Shown here: positions 9,234 through 17,635 of the stretch, piece after piece
How the letters are laid out: every line of letters starts with the position of its first letter
How positions within the stretch are numbered: position 1 is the stretch's first letter
Origin: Acinetobacter calcoaceticus ANC 3811
Lineage (GTDB): Bacteria; Pseudomonadota; Gammaproteobacteria; Pseudomonadales; Moraxellaceae
Assembly: GCF_000399665.1 (NCBI RefSeq)
Contig: NZ_KB976986.1
Span: 1,274,240 to 1,338,239 of the forward strand
Reading direction: 5' to 3'
DNA: 64,000 nucleotides
The notes under the pieces: generated by a model
Told to the model about the DNA's origin: nothing
Database searches by the model: none
Seen by the model: only the letters and a program-made list of their open reading frames with translations
Made by a program: the position numbers and the translations under genes

Positions 9234-10421
9234 TTAAGCACGCTCAAGTAAAGCAGCGACTGCTGGCAAAGTCTTTCCTTCAACAAACTCAAGGAATGCA
9301 CCGCCACCTGTAGAAATATAACCAATTTGGTCAGCAACGTTATATTTATCAATCGCAGCTAAAGTATCTCCGCCACCAGCAATCGAGAAACCAGCAGATT
9401 GAGCAACAGCAAGAGAAAGTGCTTTAGTACCCTCACCAAACTGATCAACTTCAAATACGCCTACAGGACCATTCCAAAGAATCGTTTTTGATGTAGTTAA
9501 AATATTTGAAAATGCTTTAGCTGTTTCTGGACCAACATCTAAAATCATGTCGTTTGATGTTACATCTTCTACTTTCTTCACAACTGCTTGCGCTGCTGCC
9601 AAAGAACCCAAGAAATCTTCAAAATTAATTTGCGAAGCATCGGCAACCACCACATCTGTAGGAAGTGGAACACTTACTTTCGCAGCAATTTGTTTTGCAG
9701 TTTCAACCAAGTCAGCTTCATATAATGATTTACCAACATTAAACCCAGCAGCAGCCAAGAATGTATTTGCAATACCACCACCAACGATAAGTTGATCACA
9801 AATACTAGAAAGTGAGTTTAGAACATCAAGTTTAGTTGAAACTTTAGAACCTGCAACAATTGCAACCATTGGTTTTTCAGGAGTTTGCATTGCACGGCCT
9901 AGTGCATCTAACTCAGCTGCCAATAAAGGACCTGCTGCAGCTACAGGAGCAAAACGAGCTACACCTTCAGTAGATGCTTCTGCACGGTGAGCAGTACCAA
10001 AAGCATCCATTACAAATACATCGCATAATGCAGCATATTTTTGTGCAAGCTCTGGATTATTTTTCTTTTCGCCATGGTTAAAGCGTACATTCTCAAGCAA
10101 TACAACTTGACCAGCTTCAACTTCTACGCCACCAAGGTAATCTGTTAACAATTTAACGTCTTGACCCAATACTTCTGTTAAATAAGCAGCGACTGGTGCA
10201 AGTGATTGTTCCGGCTTTGGTTCACCTTCAACAGGACGACCTAGATGTGAAAATACCATCACTGCTGCGCCTTTTTCTAAAGCTGCTTTGATAGTCGGTA
10301 ACGCTGCACGTAAGCGAGCATCGCTAGTAATCACACCATTTTTGACAGGAACGTTTAAATCTTCACGAATAAGGACGCGTTTACCTGTTAAGTTAAGGTC
10401 AGTCATACGCTGAAAATTCAT
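9234..10421 (-). CDS. pgk: Phosphoglycerate kinase
   Basis: Interconverts 1,3-bisphosphoglycerate + ADP and 3-phosphoglycerate + ATP in the cytosol. It is 395 residues, the normal length. Visible family features are the N-terminal substrate-binding stretch [11 protein letters not shown] (residues 15-25), the HLGRP motif, the VAGSKVSTK hinge region, and the C-terminal nucleotide loop [11 protein letters not shown]. It is transcribed in the same direction as fba but separated by a terminator and a lipoprotein gene. Initiation at ATG 10421 is supported by the conserved N-terminus. Confidence 0.96.
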   Translation of the reverse strand: MNFQRMTDLNLTGKRVLIREDLNVPVKNGVITSDARLRAALPTIKAALEKGAAVMVFSHLGRPVEGEPKPEQSLAPVAAYLTEVLGQDVKLLTDYLGGVEVEAGQVVLLENVRFNHGEKKNNPELAQKYAALCDVFVMDAFGTAHRAEASTEGVARFAPVAAAGPLLAAELDALGRAMQTPEKPMVAIVAGSKVSTKLDVLNSLSSICDQLIVGGGIANTFLAAAGFNVGKSLYEADLVETAKQIAAKVSVPLPTDVVVADASQINFEDFLGSLAAAQAVVKKVEDVTSNDMILDVGPETAKAFSNILTTSKTILWNGPVGVFEVDQFGEGTKALSLAVAQSAGFSIAGGGDTLAAIDKYNVADQIGYISTGGGAFLEFVEGKTLPAVAALLERA

Positions 10422-10559
10422 GTAAAGCTCTCTTTATGATTTTAAAAACGCGCCAATTTTAAATGATTACATCAAAAAAGGTTAGTTTTTTTGCATAAAA
10501 GCTGTAGAAAGCCTGAGTTTTGATTATGATAGAGATAGTCATTTGATATTTCATCCATT

Positions 10560-10943
10560 ATGTCTATTCATCCAGATCCACAAATCAATCGTTTAAATGT
10601 TTTAGGGGAACCTTTAGCAAGTTGTTGTTTCGACCCTATTACTGGCTATTTTAGAAATGGTTTCTGCCACACAGCAGTAACAGACCTTGGTCAGCATACC
10701 GTATGTGCGCAAATGACCTCTGATTTCTTAAATTTTTCACAAAAAATAGGTAATGATCTTATTACCCCGTTACCGGAAGTAGATTTCCCCGGCCTAAAGC
10801 CCGGTGATTTCTGGTGTATCTGCGTAACTCGTTGGGTAGAAGCTTATCAAGCGGGTCAAGCCCCTCCCATCAAAATACATGCATGTCACCAAGCTGTATT
10901 AAGCTATGTGCCTTTAGATGTTTTAATGGAATTTGCAGTATAA
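10560..10943 (+). CDS. DUF2237 family protein
   Basis: A 127-residue protein matching the DUF2237 pattern: NVLGEPL near the start, then CCFDPITGYFRNGFC, CAQMT, PGLKPGDFWCICV and a terminal ACHQAVL. Several conserved Cys and Asp residues suggest a metal or redox site, but the family has no firm function. The gene ends in a TAATG overlap with the following Maf gene, so both are probably expressed from one mRNA. Nothing here proves a shared pathway. Confidence 0.85.
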   Translation: MSIHPDPQINRLNVLGEPLASCCFDPITGYFRNGFCHTAVTDLGQHTVCAQMTSDFLNFSQKIGNDLITPLPEVDFPGLKPGDFWCICVTRWVEAYQAGQAPPIKIHACHQAVLSYVPLDVLMEFAV

Positions 10944-11536
10944 TGGTACAGCCACAAATTATTTTGGCATCAAGCAGTCAAACGCGTAAAGCCTTAATGG
11001 ATCGCTTAGGCATTAACTATATCTGTGTGAGTCCAGATATTGATGAGAGCCCTCGCAATGAAACCCATGCAGATGAACTTGCGCAAAGATTAGCTTTCAC
11101 CAAAGCTCAAGTAATTGCTGCACAAAACCCACATGCAATTATTATTGGTTCCGATCAAGTCGCATGGCGAGAGCACGCCCCTAATGACTTTATTGGTAAA
11201 CCAATGACCATTGAAAATGCTAAAGTTCAATTAGCAGAAAACTCAGGTCGAACTGTCTTTTTTAGTACTGCACTCAGTGTGCAATGGCTTGAGAGAAATT
11301 TTGAGCTAACACTTGTTGAACATTACCAAGTTAAATTCCGAACCCTAACTCAAGCTGAAATTGAACGATATATTGCATTAGATCAACCACTCCATTGTGC
11401 TGGTAGCTTTAAGTGTGAAAGTTTAGGAATTAGTTTGTTCGAAAAAATGACAGGCCAAGATCAAACGACTCTTATGGGTTTACCAATGATTCAGCTTTGC
11501 CATATTTTAAGGCAGCTTCGTCTCCAGATTCCTTAA
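10943..11536 (+). CDS. Maf-family nucleoside-triphosphate pyrophosphatase (YceF-like)
   Basis: A house-cleaning phosphatase that hydrolyses non-canonical nucleotides; the YceF subgroup prefers 7-methyl-GTP. The 197-residue product starts at the ATG overlapping the DUF2237 stop. It carries the Maf N-terminal SSSQTRKALMDRL loop, the central PDIDESP motif and IIGSDQVA with its catalytic Asp. Maf C-terminal motifs around CAGSFKCESLG are also present. A longer in-frame reading back to 10814 runs inside DUF2237 and is not the real start. Assignment to YceF and not YhdE rests on PDIDE and is from memory. Confidence 0.88.
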   Translation: MVQPQIILASSSQTRKALMDRLGINYICVSPDIDESPRNETHADELAQRLAFTKAQVIAAQNPHAIIIGSDQVAWREHAPNDFIGKPMTIENAKVQLAENSGRTVFFSTALSVQWLERNFELTLVEHYQVKFRTLTQAEIERYIALDQPLHCAGSFKCESLGISLFEKMTGQDQTTLMGLPMIQLCHILRQLRLQIP

Positions 11537-11567
11537 TTTTAGATATTTTTATAAATAGGTTATTTCC

Positions 11568-12731
11568 ATGACAGAACCCTTAACAGTTTTAGGTGGTATT
11601 ACTGCCGAACAATTTTTAGCAGAATATTGGCAGAAAAAACCTTTACTGGTACGTAACGGGTTGCCAGAAATTGTCGGTCTTTTAGAACCCCAAGATGTGC
11701 AAGAACTTGCTTTAGAGGAACATGCAAGTGCTCGACTCATTCGCCAAAAAGATAAAAATCCAAATGAATGGCATGTTAAGTCTTCACCTTTAACTAAAGG
11801 TGACTTTCAAAAGTTGCCAAAACTATGGACGCTTTTAGTACAAGCTGTAGACCACTACTCTTTTGATCTTTCTGAGCTTTGGAAAAAATTTCCATTTATT
11901 CCTCAATGGCGCCGCGATGACATTATGGTCTCTTACGCTCCTAAAGGTGGTTCAGTAGGAAAACATTTTGATTTTTATGATGTATTTCTAGTTCAGGGTC
12001 ACGGACACCGTCGCTGGCAGTTAGGACAAATGTGCGATGCAAATACGGCATTTGTAGCAAATCAACCATTAAAACTTCTGCCAGAAATAGATGTGCAATT
12101 TGATGAAGTTTTAGCACCTGGTGATTTACTATATGTTCCACCCGGAATGGCACATTATGGCGTTGCCGAAGACGATTGCCTCACGTTCTCATTTGGCTTT
12201 CGCATGCCAAACGTTGCAGGAATGATGGAGCGTATTAGTGATCAATTTTCAGCTAATACTTTATTGCAAAACCCTGTTTTAGACATCGCGCGTAAACAAA
12301 TGAGCCAAATTGGTGAAATTAACGCAACCGAACTAGGTCACCTAAAAGACTTAGTATTGGCTCAATTACAAGATTCAGCAGCACTTGATGCCGCTATCAT
12401 GTCTTATATGAGTGAACCCAAATATCCGGATAATATTCCAGAAGCTGATGAAATCGAAGCTGATGACTTGAAAGAAATCTTACAAGAAGGATATGAAGTT
12501 CTTTTAGAGCCAGCCTCTCGACTACTTTATACAGAGCAAAACGCAACCCTAAACTTTTGGGGAAATGGTGAAGCCCTATTTATAGCTGAGTCTTTCGGAC
12601 AAAAACTAAAAGCGATTGCCAATGGAGCGAGCCTGCCATTCGATAGCCAATTTAATGATGATGAAATACTAGAGAACGTTGCTCACTTATTAAATGAATC
12701 TATTCTTATGCTTTTGCCTCCTGCTGAGTAA
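11568..12731 (+). CDS. roxA: 50S ribosomal protein L16 3-hydroxylase RoxA (YcfD)
   Basis: A JmjC-type, Fe(II)/2-oxoglutarate-dependent oxygenase that hydroxylates an arginine in ribosomal protein L16. The iron ligands are visible as HFD (H133 and D135) and H196 in PPGMAHYGV. The C-terminal third (about 270-387) corresponds to the dimerisation and winged-helix part of the family. The length of 387 residues is normal. It lies 31 bases after the Maf gene, possibly in the same transcript, and is followed by a strong hairpin. Confidence 0.9.
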   Translation: MTEPLTVLGGITAEQFLAEYWQKKPLLVRNGLPEIVGLLEPQDVQELALEEHASARLIRQKDKNPNEWHVKSSPLTKGDFQKLPKLWTLLVQAVDHYSFDLSELWKKFPFIPQWRRDDIMVSYAPKGGSVGKHFDFYDVFLVQGHGHRRWQLGQMCDANTAFVANQPLKLLPEIDVQFDEVLAPGDLLYVPPGMAHYGVAEDDCLTFSFGFRMPNVAGMMERISDQFSANTLLQNPVLDIARKQMSQIGEINATELGHLKDLVLAQLQDSAALDAAIMSYMSEPKYPDNIPEADEIEADDLKEILQEGYEVLLEPASRLLYTEQNATLNFWGNGEALFIAESFGQKLKAIANGASLPFDSQFNDDEILENVAHLLNESILMLLPPAE

Positions 12732-13100
12732 ATGCCTTAATAAAAGTAGATTTTTTCATGAAAGTGGAAAAATCTACTTTTAAAATTAACAACCGAACTC
12801 AAAAGATATACGACTAATATTCATTAAATTTATCTAAAAATCTTTAAATAACACGTATCTAAGGTTATTAAGCTGAAGAAATTTTGAAATGAGAATTAAA
12901 AATAAAAAGACTAATTATTAAAAATAATGAGATACCTCTTACTTACTTTTTCCTTAAAATTTAAACGATAGCGTTTAAAAAAATAATATCTTTTTTCTAT
13001 CAATAACAAACAATACCTTGTAAAATTAAAGATCCAGATTCTCATTAATACAGATCACAGTTCAAGCGAATAGCAATTCATTTGTGAGAGGCTAAAAAAT
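12732..13100. promoter_or_regulatory. Gene-free upstream region of the TetR gene with a palindrome
   Basis: Very AT-rich, with no open reading frame of note. Beyond the roxA terminator it holds one clear inverted repeat at 12960-12979: TTTAAACG, a four-base spacer ATAG, then CGTTTAAA. It lies 122 bases upstream of the TetR start and could be an operator; this is inference from symmetry alone. The last 30 bases contain GAGAGG as a possible ribosome-binding site. Confidence 0.45.
12742..12785 (+). terminator. Rho-independent terminator after roxA
   Basis: AAAAGTAGATTTTT pairs with AAAAATCTACTTTT around a short loop, ending in T residues just after the roxA stop. Confidence 0.88.
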
Positions 13101-13664
13101 ATGTCGAAAAAAGATGACATTATTAACACCGCATTAAGACTTTTTAACTCGTATAGCTATAATTCTATAGGGGTAGATCGCATCATTAATGAATCTGGCG
13201 TTGCAAAAATGACTTTTTATAAGCATTTCCCATCGAAAGAAAAGTTAATTGAAGAATGCCTACTTCTACGGAATACGCTTTTACAAAACTCTCTTACTGC
13301 TGCCTTATCAGAACATGATGAGTTAGACCCTCTTGCGAGAATTAAAGCAGTATTTTTATGGTATTCCAACTGGTTTAATAGTGAAGATTTTAATGGCTGT
13401 ATGTTTCAAAAAGCTTTAGAAGAGGTGTTGAAACAATATCCATCAACACATCAACCTGCCACTTTGTATAAAGCTTGGTTGACTCAACTGATGCAAAATC
13501 TTCTTAACCAATATGATGTAAAAGAACCAGTTCCTTTATCTTTATTACTCGTTAATATATTGGAAGGTATGACCATACAAGCTCAGGTCGAACATGGTTC
13601 AATAAAAATTTATGATTATTGGAATCGAGTTGAAAAGTTAATCGACTTTGAAAGAGCTGCTTAA
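13101..13664 (+). CDS. TetR/AcrR family transcriptional regulator
   Basis: A 187-residue repressor-type protein. The N-terminal DNA-binding domain is clear, with the helix-turn-helix in SIGVDRIINESGVAKMTFYKHF (about residues 21-42, shown in part) followed by PSKEKLIEE. The C-terminal ligand-binding half has no recognisable family beyond TetR. It stands alone: no transporter or enzyme gene is adjacent or divergent. A TetR-type palindrome occurs 118 bases downstream of its stop, where no gene for it to control can be found. The inducer is unknown. Confidence 0.9.
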   Translation: MSKKDDIINTALRLFNSYSYNSIGVDRIINESGVAKMTFYKHFPSKEKLIEECLLLRNTLLQNSLTAALSEHDELDPLARIKAVFLWYSNWFNSEDFNGCMFQKALEEVLKQYPSTHQPATLYKAWLTQLMQNLLNQYDVKEPVPLSLLLVNILEGMTIQAQVEHGSIKIYDYWNRVEKLIDFERAA

Positions 13665-14130
13665 AAATAAAGCGCGACATTCTTCTTCTTATATTAATAT
13701 TCTTCTTCTCTATCACGCTGCGTCTGAAAGTCATTTTGGTTCAAAATTAGATGTTTTTTTCGACCCTACCGAACCAAAATATACAGACCTGTCTGTACAA
13801 AACAGATTATATATTTAAAAAATAAAAACTCAATCATTTTTTATGTTTCATTTAAAGATAAATTAGATTTAACTATTTATCGGAGTGAAATAGGACATAT
13901 TTCACATTAACTTCAATTCACTTATACTTAACAATTAAACTTATAACACAATGCAACACTTCAAACACAAAAGAAATACAAACAACTGTTTTTAATTAAA
14001 AATACTACTTATTTATCAGTTCCCCTTATATTGCTTTTCAACAAAAACAATTGGATTGATTAGTTTTGCTACATTCATTTCCGCAAGATCAATCTATACT
14101 ATGCCCGCTATATTGATATAGGTATAAAGT
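13665..14130. promoter_or_regulatory. Gene-free region with two inverted repeats between the TetR and ArsR genes
   Basis: No convincing gene. A 10-bp perfect inverted repeat, ATTTTGGTTC at 13733-13742 and GAACCAAAAT at 13771-13780, brackets 28 bases. It is followed directly by TACAGAC-CT-GTCTGTA at 13782-13797, a typical TetR operator layout. The rest is AT-rich (13798-14100) with only very short reading frames, and ends in TATTGATATAGGTATAAAG just before the ArsR gene, where a -10-like sequence is likely. Confidence 0.5.
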
Positions 14131-14442
14131 ATGAAAGATGGACTCCAAATTGAAGAAATGAAAAATGCGGCTGATTCAGTCGTCGGAATTCTCAAATCTT
14201 TGGCGAATACAGATCGTTTATTAATTTTATGTCACTTAGCTTATGAAGAGCTAAATGTCTCACAAATTGAAGAGAAGACCCAAATTACACAGCCCACTCT
14301 TTCACAACAGCTTATGATGTTACGTAAAAGTGATGTTGTATCAACTCGTCGTGACGGTAAGCAAATTTTTTACTCTATTAAGGATGACAATATGCATTCA
14401 ATTTTAAATACGCTTCACCAACTGTACTGTGAAAGTAAATAA
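14131..14442 (+). CDS. ArsR/SmtB family regulator, BigR/SqrR-like with two cysteines
   Basis: A 103-residue winged-helix repressor. The recognition region TQPTLSQQLMMLRKSDVV and the wing RRDGKQIFYSI are standard ArsR features. It has two cysteines, C34 in LLILCHLAYEEL and C100 near the C-terminus. That placement matches the dithiol pair of the persulfide sensors BigR, SqrR and YgaV, where an oxidised disulfide or polysulfide link releases DNA. No sulfur dioxygenase, quinone reductase or YeeE transporter lies beside it. A metal-sensing ArsR is the alternative, but the usual CxC metal-binding motif is absent. Function by cysteine chemistry is inference. Confidence 0.8.
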   Translation: MKDGLQIEEMKNAADSVVGILKSLANTDRLLILCHLAYEELNVSQIEEKTQITQPTLSQQLMMLRKSDVVSTRRDGKQIFYSIKDDNMHSILNTLHQLYCESK

Positions 14443-14840
14443 TATCTTTAAATTATAATTTTATAATAATATTAGTAATTTCCTGAAATATGCGATTTTT
14501 CAGCTTGAAAGCTTAGAGTTTAGTCCAAGCACAAAGTTTTGAAAATTCGCGTAGTTTTTCCAAAGTCTCATTTACCCCGTTTATCATTCCATTAATTCAT
14601 TTCTCTGTAATTTGATAGTTATTTGATATAACTCTTTTTCTGACGAACAATTAACAAGCAACACCACAAGTAAAAAAGGTAAAACTCAAATAATAAATCA
14701 ATTTAAAACAAAAACTTAATATTACCAATCATTATAAAAAAATCTAGTTGGTATAAAAAAGCTTAAGATTCACTTAACTTAAGTATAAAATACTCCGCTT
14801 GTTCAACCTTTAGCCACGAATAGGTTAATAAGGCCTTTAT
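14443..14840. promoter_or_regulatory. Gene-free upstream region of sstT
   Basis: 398 bases of AT-rich DNA without a credible gene. A -10-like TATAAAAT at 14784-14791, about 50 bases before the sstT start, is the best promoter candidate. A short palindrome, ACTTAACTTAAGT, lies directly in front of it. No terminator hairpin after the ArsR gene is evident. Confidence 0.35.
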
Positions 14841-16043
14841 ATGCTTGCATTCTTTTCTCGATTAAGCTTAGTCACTAAGATTATTATCGCCATTATTTTA
14901 GGTATTGGTGTTGCATTACTATTTCCAAACGTTACGCCTTATTTAAGTTTATTTGGTGAGCTTTTCATTAAAGCTTTAAAATCGGTTGCCCCTATTTTAG
15001 TTTTTGTATTGGTACTTTCTTCTATCGCCAACTTTCAAGTAGGTCATAGCGCAAATTTACGTCCAATCATAATTTTATACGTAATCGGTATGTTGCTTGC
15101 TGCTTTCACAGCTGTGATTGTTAGTCTTTCTTTTCCTAGTACATTGTTCCTTAACACTGTTTCGCACAATGATTTGCAAGCACCAGGAAGTTTAGCGGAT
15201 ATTTTAAAAAATCTGCTTTTAAGCTTTATTGCCAACCCTGTTCAAGCAATTAGTGAAGCAAACTTTATCGGTATTTTAGCTTGGGCAATTGGCTTAGGTT
15301 TAGCTATGCGCCATAGCTCTGACACCACAAAAGAAGTAATGCAAGATGTTGCGCATGCTGTCAGCGCTATTATTCATAAAGTAATTGCTTTTGCACCTGT
15401 CGGTATTTTCGGTTTGGTTGCAGTAACTTTTGCTGATGCTGGCCTCGCAACCCTTGAAAGTTATGCACAATTATTAATAGTACTGTTAGGTACGATGTTC
15501 TTTGTTGCTTTAGTTATTAATCCAATTCTAGTTGCACTTACTATACGTGGGAATCCATATCCTCTCGTGTTTAAATGTCTTAAAGAAAGTGGGATTACGG
15601 CTTTCTTCACACGAAGTTCAGCAGCCAACATTCCAGTTAACCTAGATTTGGCAGAACGCTTAGGTGTTAATCCATCTACAGCAAGTGTGTCTATCCCATT
15701 AGGTGCGACAATCAATATGGCTGGTGCAGCAGTAACAATTACTGTGCTCACATTAGCAACTGTACATACGCTTGGAATTCATGTTGATTTTGCAACAATG
15801 CTTATTTTATCAGTTGTTGCTACAGTTTCAGCATGTGGTGCTTCTGGTGTAGCTGGGGGTTCTTTACTTTTGATTCCAGTAGCATGTAGTTTATTTGGTA
15901 TTTCAACTGAAATTGCTATGCAAGTGGTAGCTATTGGTATGATCATTAGTGTATTGCAAGACTCTACAGAAACAGCGCTTAACTCTTCTACGGATGTTTT
16001 ATTTACCGCAGCTGTAGATATTCGTTCTAAACAAGCTTCTTAA
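14841..16043 (+). CDS. sstT: Serine/threonine:sodium symporter SstT
   Basis: A member of the dicarboxylate/amino acid:cation symporter (DAACS) family, taking up serine and threonine with Na+. It has 400 residues with multiple membrane segments. The family's characteristic serine-rich hairpin is seen in [22 protein letters not shown], and the later [14 protein letters not shown] and [12 protein letters not shown] motifs bind substrate and cation. The serine-rich [11 protein letters not shown] variant fits SstT better than glutamate or C4-dicarboxylate carriers. It is followed four bases later by a DUF1275 gene. Confidence 0.92.
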   Translation: MLAFFSRLSLVTKIIIAIILGIGVALLFPNVTPYLSLFGELFIKALKSVAPILVFVLVLSSIANFQVGHSANLRPIIILYVIGMLLAAFTAVIVSLSFPSTLFLNTVSHNDLQAPGSLADILKNLLLSFIANPVQAISEANFIGILAWAIGLGLAMRHSSDTTKEVMQDVAHAVSAIIHKVIAFAPVGIFGLVAVTFADAGLATLESYAQLLIVLLGTMFFVALVINPILVALTIRGNPYPLVFKCLKESGITAFFTRSSAANIPVNLDLAERLGVNPSTASVSIPLGATINMAGAAVTITVLTLATVHTLGIHVDFATMLILSVVATVSACGASGVAGGSLLLIPVACSLFGISTEIAMQVVAIGMIISVLQDSTETALNSSTDVLFTAAVDIRSKQAS

Positions 16044-16047
16044 AAAA

Positions 16048-16728
16048 ATGCCATTTCAACGTCTACCAAACTGGTTCCAACTCGGAGCCTTTTTACTGGC
16101 ATTCAATGCCGGAATGATTAATGTATTAGGGTTAATTACTCTTTTACATCAATCTATTTCACATATGACTGGCAACGTTAGTATGCTAGCTATGAGTTTG
16201 GTAGAGTGGCAACCAGAACATATCATTTTCTTGCTTCTGGTGATTATTTGTTATGTTTGCGGTTCATTTTATAGTGGTTTTATTTTAGGTAGCAGCCACT
16301 TCCGATTAGGTCGTCGCTATGGCCTACCCTTAAGTCTTGTTGCCTTATTCATTTTTCTTTGCTGGCTATTACTTCCTTATTTTCCACGCTATGGATTATT
16401 ATGGGCTTGTACAGCGATGGGCCTACAAAATGCAATGGTGAGCCATTATAAAGGCACCATTATTCGAACTACCCATCTATCTGGTGTTTTAACAGATATT
16501 GGTTTAGCCCTTGGATATAAAGCCAGAGGCTTACCAGTAGAAAACCGACGTATTGTTTTACACTTACTTATTTTTACGGGTTTTCTGCTTGGGGGAATTC
16601 TCGCCGCGTTGGTACATCCGTATTTAAAGTTACAAGCATTTTTATTGCCAGCAACTTTAAGCTTAGTCTTAAGTATTTCTTACTGGGTAGTTTACTTCTA
16701 CAGCCCTTCAACTTCACATAAGGATTAA
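16048..16728 (+). CDS. YoaK/DUF1275 family membrane protein
   Basis: A 226-residue integral membrane protein with about six hydrophobic segments. The family pattern is visible in AFNAGMINVLGLITLLHQSISHMTGNV and, later, in MGLQNAMVSHYKGTIIRTTHLSGVLTDIG (both quoted in part), which match DUF1275. No transport substrate has been settled for the family. It starts four bases after sstT and ends four bases before the next gene, so these three genes look like one transcript. Confidence 0.85.
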   Translation: MPFQRLPNWFQLGAFLLAFNAGMINVLGLITLLHQSISHMTGNVSMLAMSLVEWQPEHIIFLLLVIICYVCGSFYSGFILGSSHFRLGRRYGLPLSLVALFIFLCWLLLPYFPRYGLLWACTAMGLQNAMVSHYKGTIIRTTHLSGVLTDIGLALGYKARGLPVENRRIVLHLLIFTGFLLGGILAALVHPYLKLQAFLLPATLSLVLSISYWVVYFYSPSTSHKD

Positions 16729-16731
16729 GTC

Positions 16732-17268
16732 ATGGTTAAAAATGCCTTACAAGCACAGCTACTAAAAGCTGGGTTAGTGGATAATAAAAAAGCAAAAAAA
16801 CTAACAAAACAAGCTCACCACGAACAACGTATCGGGCAAAGCGATGAGCCTGAAATTAAAGCGAATATTGAAAAAGCTCAACAAGAAAAGTTAGCTAAAG
16901 ATCAGGCTTTAAACTTAGAAAAACAGCAACAACTTGAGGAGAAAGCCCTCAAAGCATCTATCATTCAAATGATTAAACATCATAAAATTTCAAATACTGA
17001 TGGTGATAGTGTTTATCAATTTATTGATGAGGGTAAGATCAAGAAGGTATATATTTCTCAGCAAATATATAATGCACTTGTTTCAGGCAGTTTACTCATT
17101 GCTAAAGATCAAAATCAATATGCATACTTACCTAAACCATTAGCTGAAAAAATTGATCAAAAAATGAAAGGTTTTATTCTATTGAACAATGCTGAGTCCA
17201 ATGAACAGACCACAAATGAAGAAGATCCTTATGCAGCGTATGTTATTCCTGATGATTTAATGTGGTAA
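16732..17268 (+). CDS. DUF2058 (YaiL-like) protein
   Basis: A soluble, highly charged 178-residue protein. Residues 1-80 are Lys/Gln/Glu-rich and predicted helical (KNALQAQLLKAGLVDNKKAKK), which is the DUF2058 signature for YaiL and relatives. Residues 80-145 form a compact domain with VYISQQIYNALVSGSLLIA. The family has been described as nucleoid-associated or YaiL-like, without a defined activity. It lies immediately downstream of the DUF1275 gene, and a terminator follows. Confidence 0.85.
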   Translation: MVKNALQAQLLKAGLVDNKKAKKLTKQAHHEQRIGQSDEPEIKANIEKAQQEKLAKDQALNLEKQQQLEEKALKASIIQMIKHHKISNTDGDSVYQFIDEGKIKKVYISQQIYNALVSGSLLIAKDQNQYAYLPKPLAEKIDQKMKGFILLNNAESNEQTTNEEDPYAAYVIPDDLMW

Positions 17269-17276
17269 TACATACA

Positions 17277-17312
17277 AGGGCCTTTATGATGTAAATCTAA
17301 AGGCCTTTTTCG
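17277..17312 (+). terminator. Terminator after the DUF2058 gene
   Basis: AAGGGCCTTTA and TAAAGGCCTTT form an imperfect stem around a short loop and run into TTTTTC. It ends the sstT transcript. Confidence 0.8.
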
Positions 17313-17635
17313 AATTGCTTTAAAAGTATTAATTTAACAAATGTTCAAAATACTCAGAAAAAATACTTAAAGAATAAATTCCTTCACCACTTTATCTATT
17401 AATCCCGATATAATAAATCATAATTTTTTAAGTCCTCGCGACATTCTTGAAGATTTCTTCAGGTATCCAAATTTTACGTCATGTACTAATGAATGACGTA
17501 CAACGTAATCAGTTCATGTGTATTTACACATACTCAAAAGATCGAAAACCTAAGTGATATTGATCTAACTGACTTTTTTGTAAATTTAATTGCAAAGACT
17601 CAATTAAGTGGCTTTTGTCTTAAAGGTAGTAATTC
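17313..17635. promoter_or_regulatory. Upstream region of the ABC exporter gene
   Basis: About 320 bases with no gene. It contains TGTGTATTTACACA near 17517-17530, a short perfect palindrome, but no known factor can be named for it. The ribosome-binding site for the exporter is probably AAAGGTAG just before the ATG at 17636. Confidence 0.35.

Noticed and set aside
10814..10942. N-terminal extension of the Maf gene
   Set aside because: The extra 43 codons lie inside DUF2237 in another frame. The Maf family begins at the overlapping ATG at 10943.
12960..12979. Using the palindrome as a LacI-type operator
   Set aside because: The centre CG spacing is suggestive, but no LacI-family gene is in the window, so no family can be assigned.
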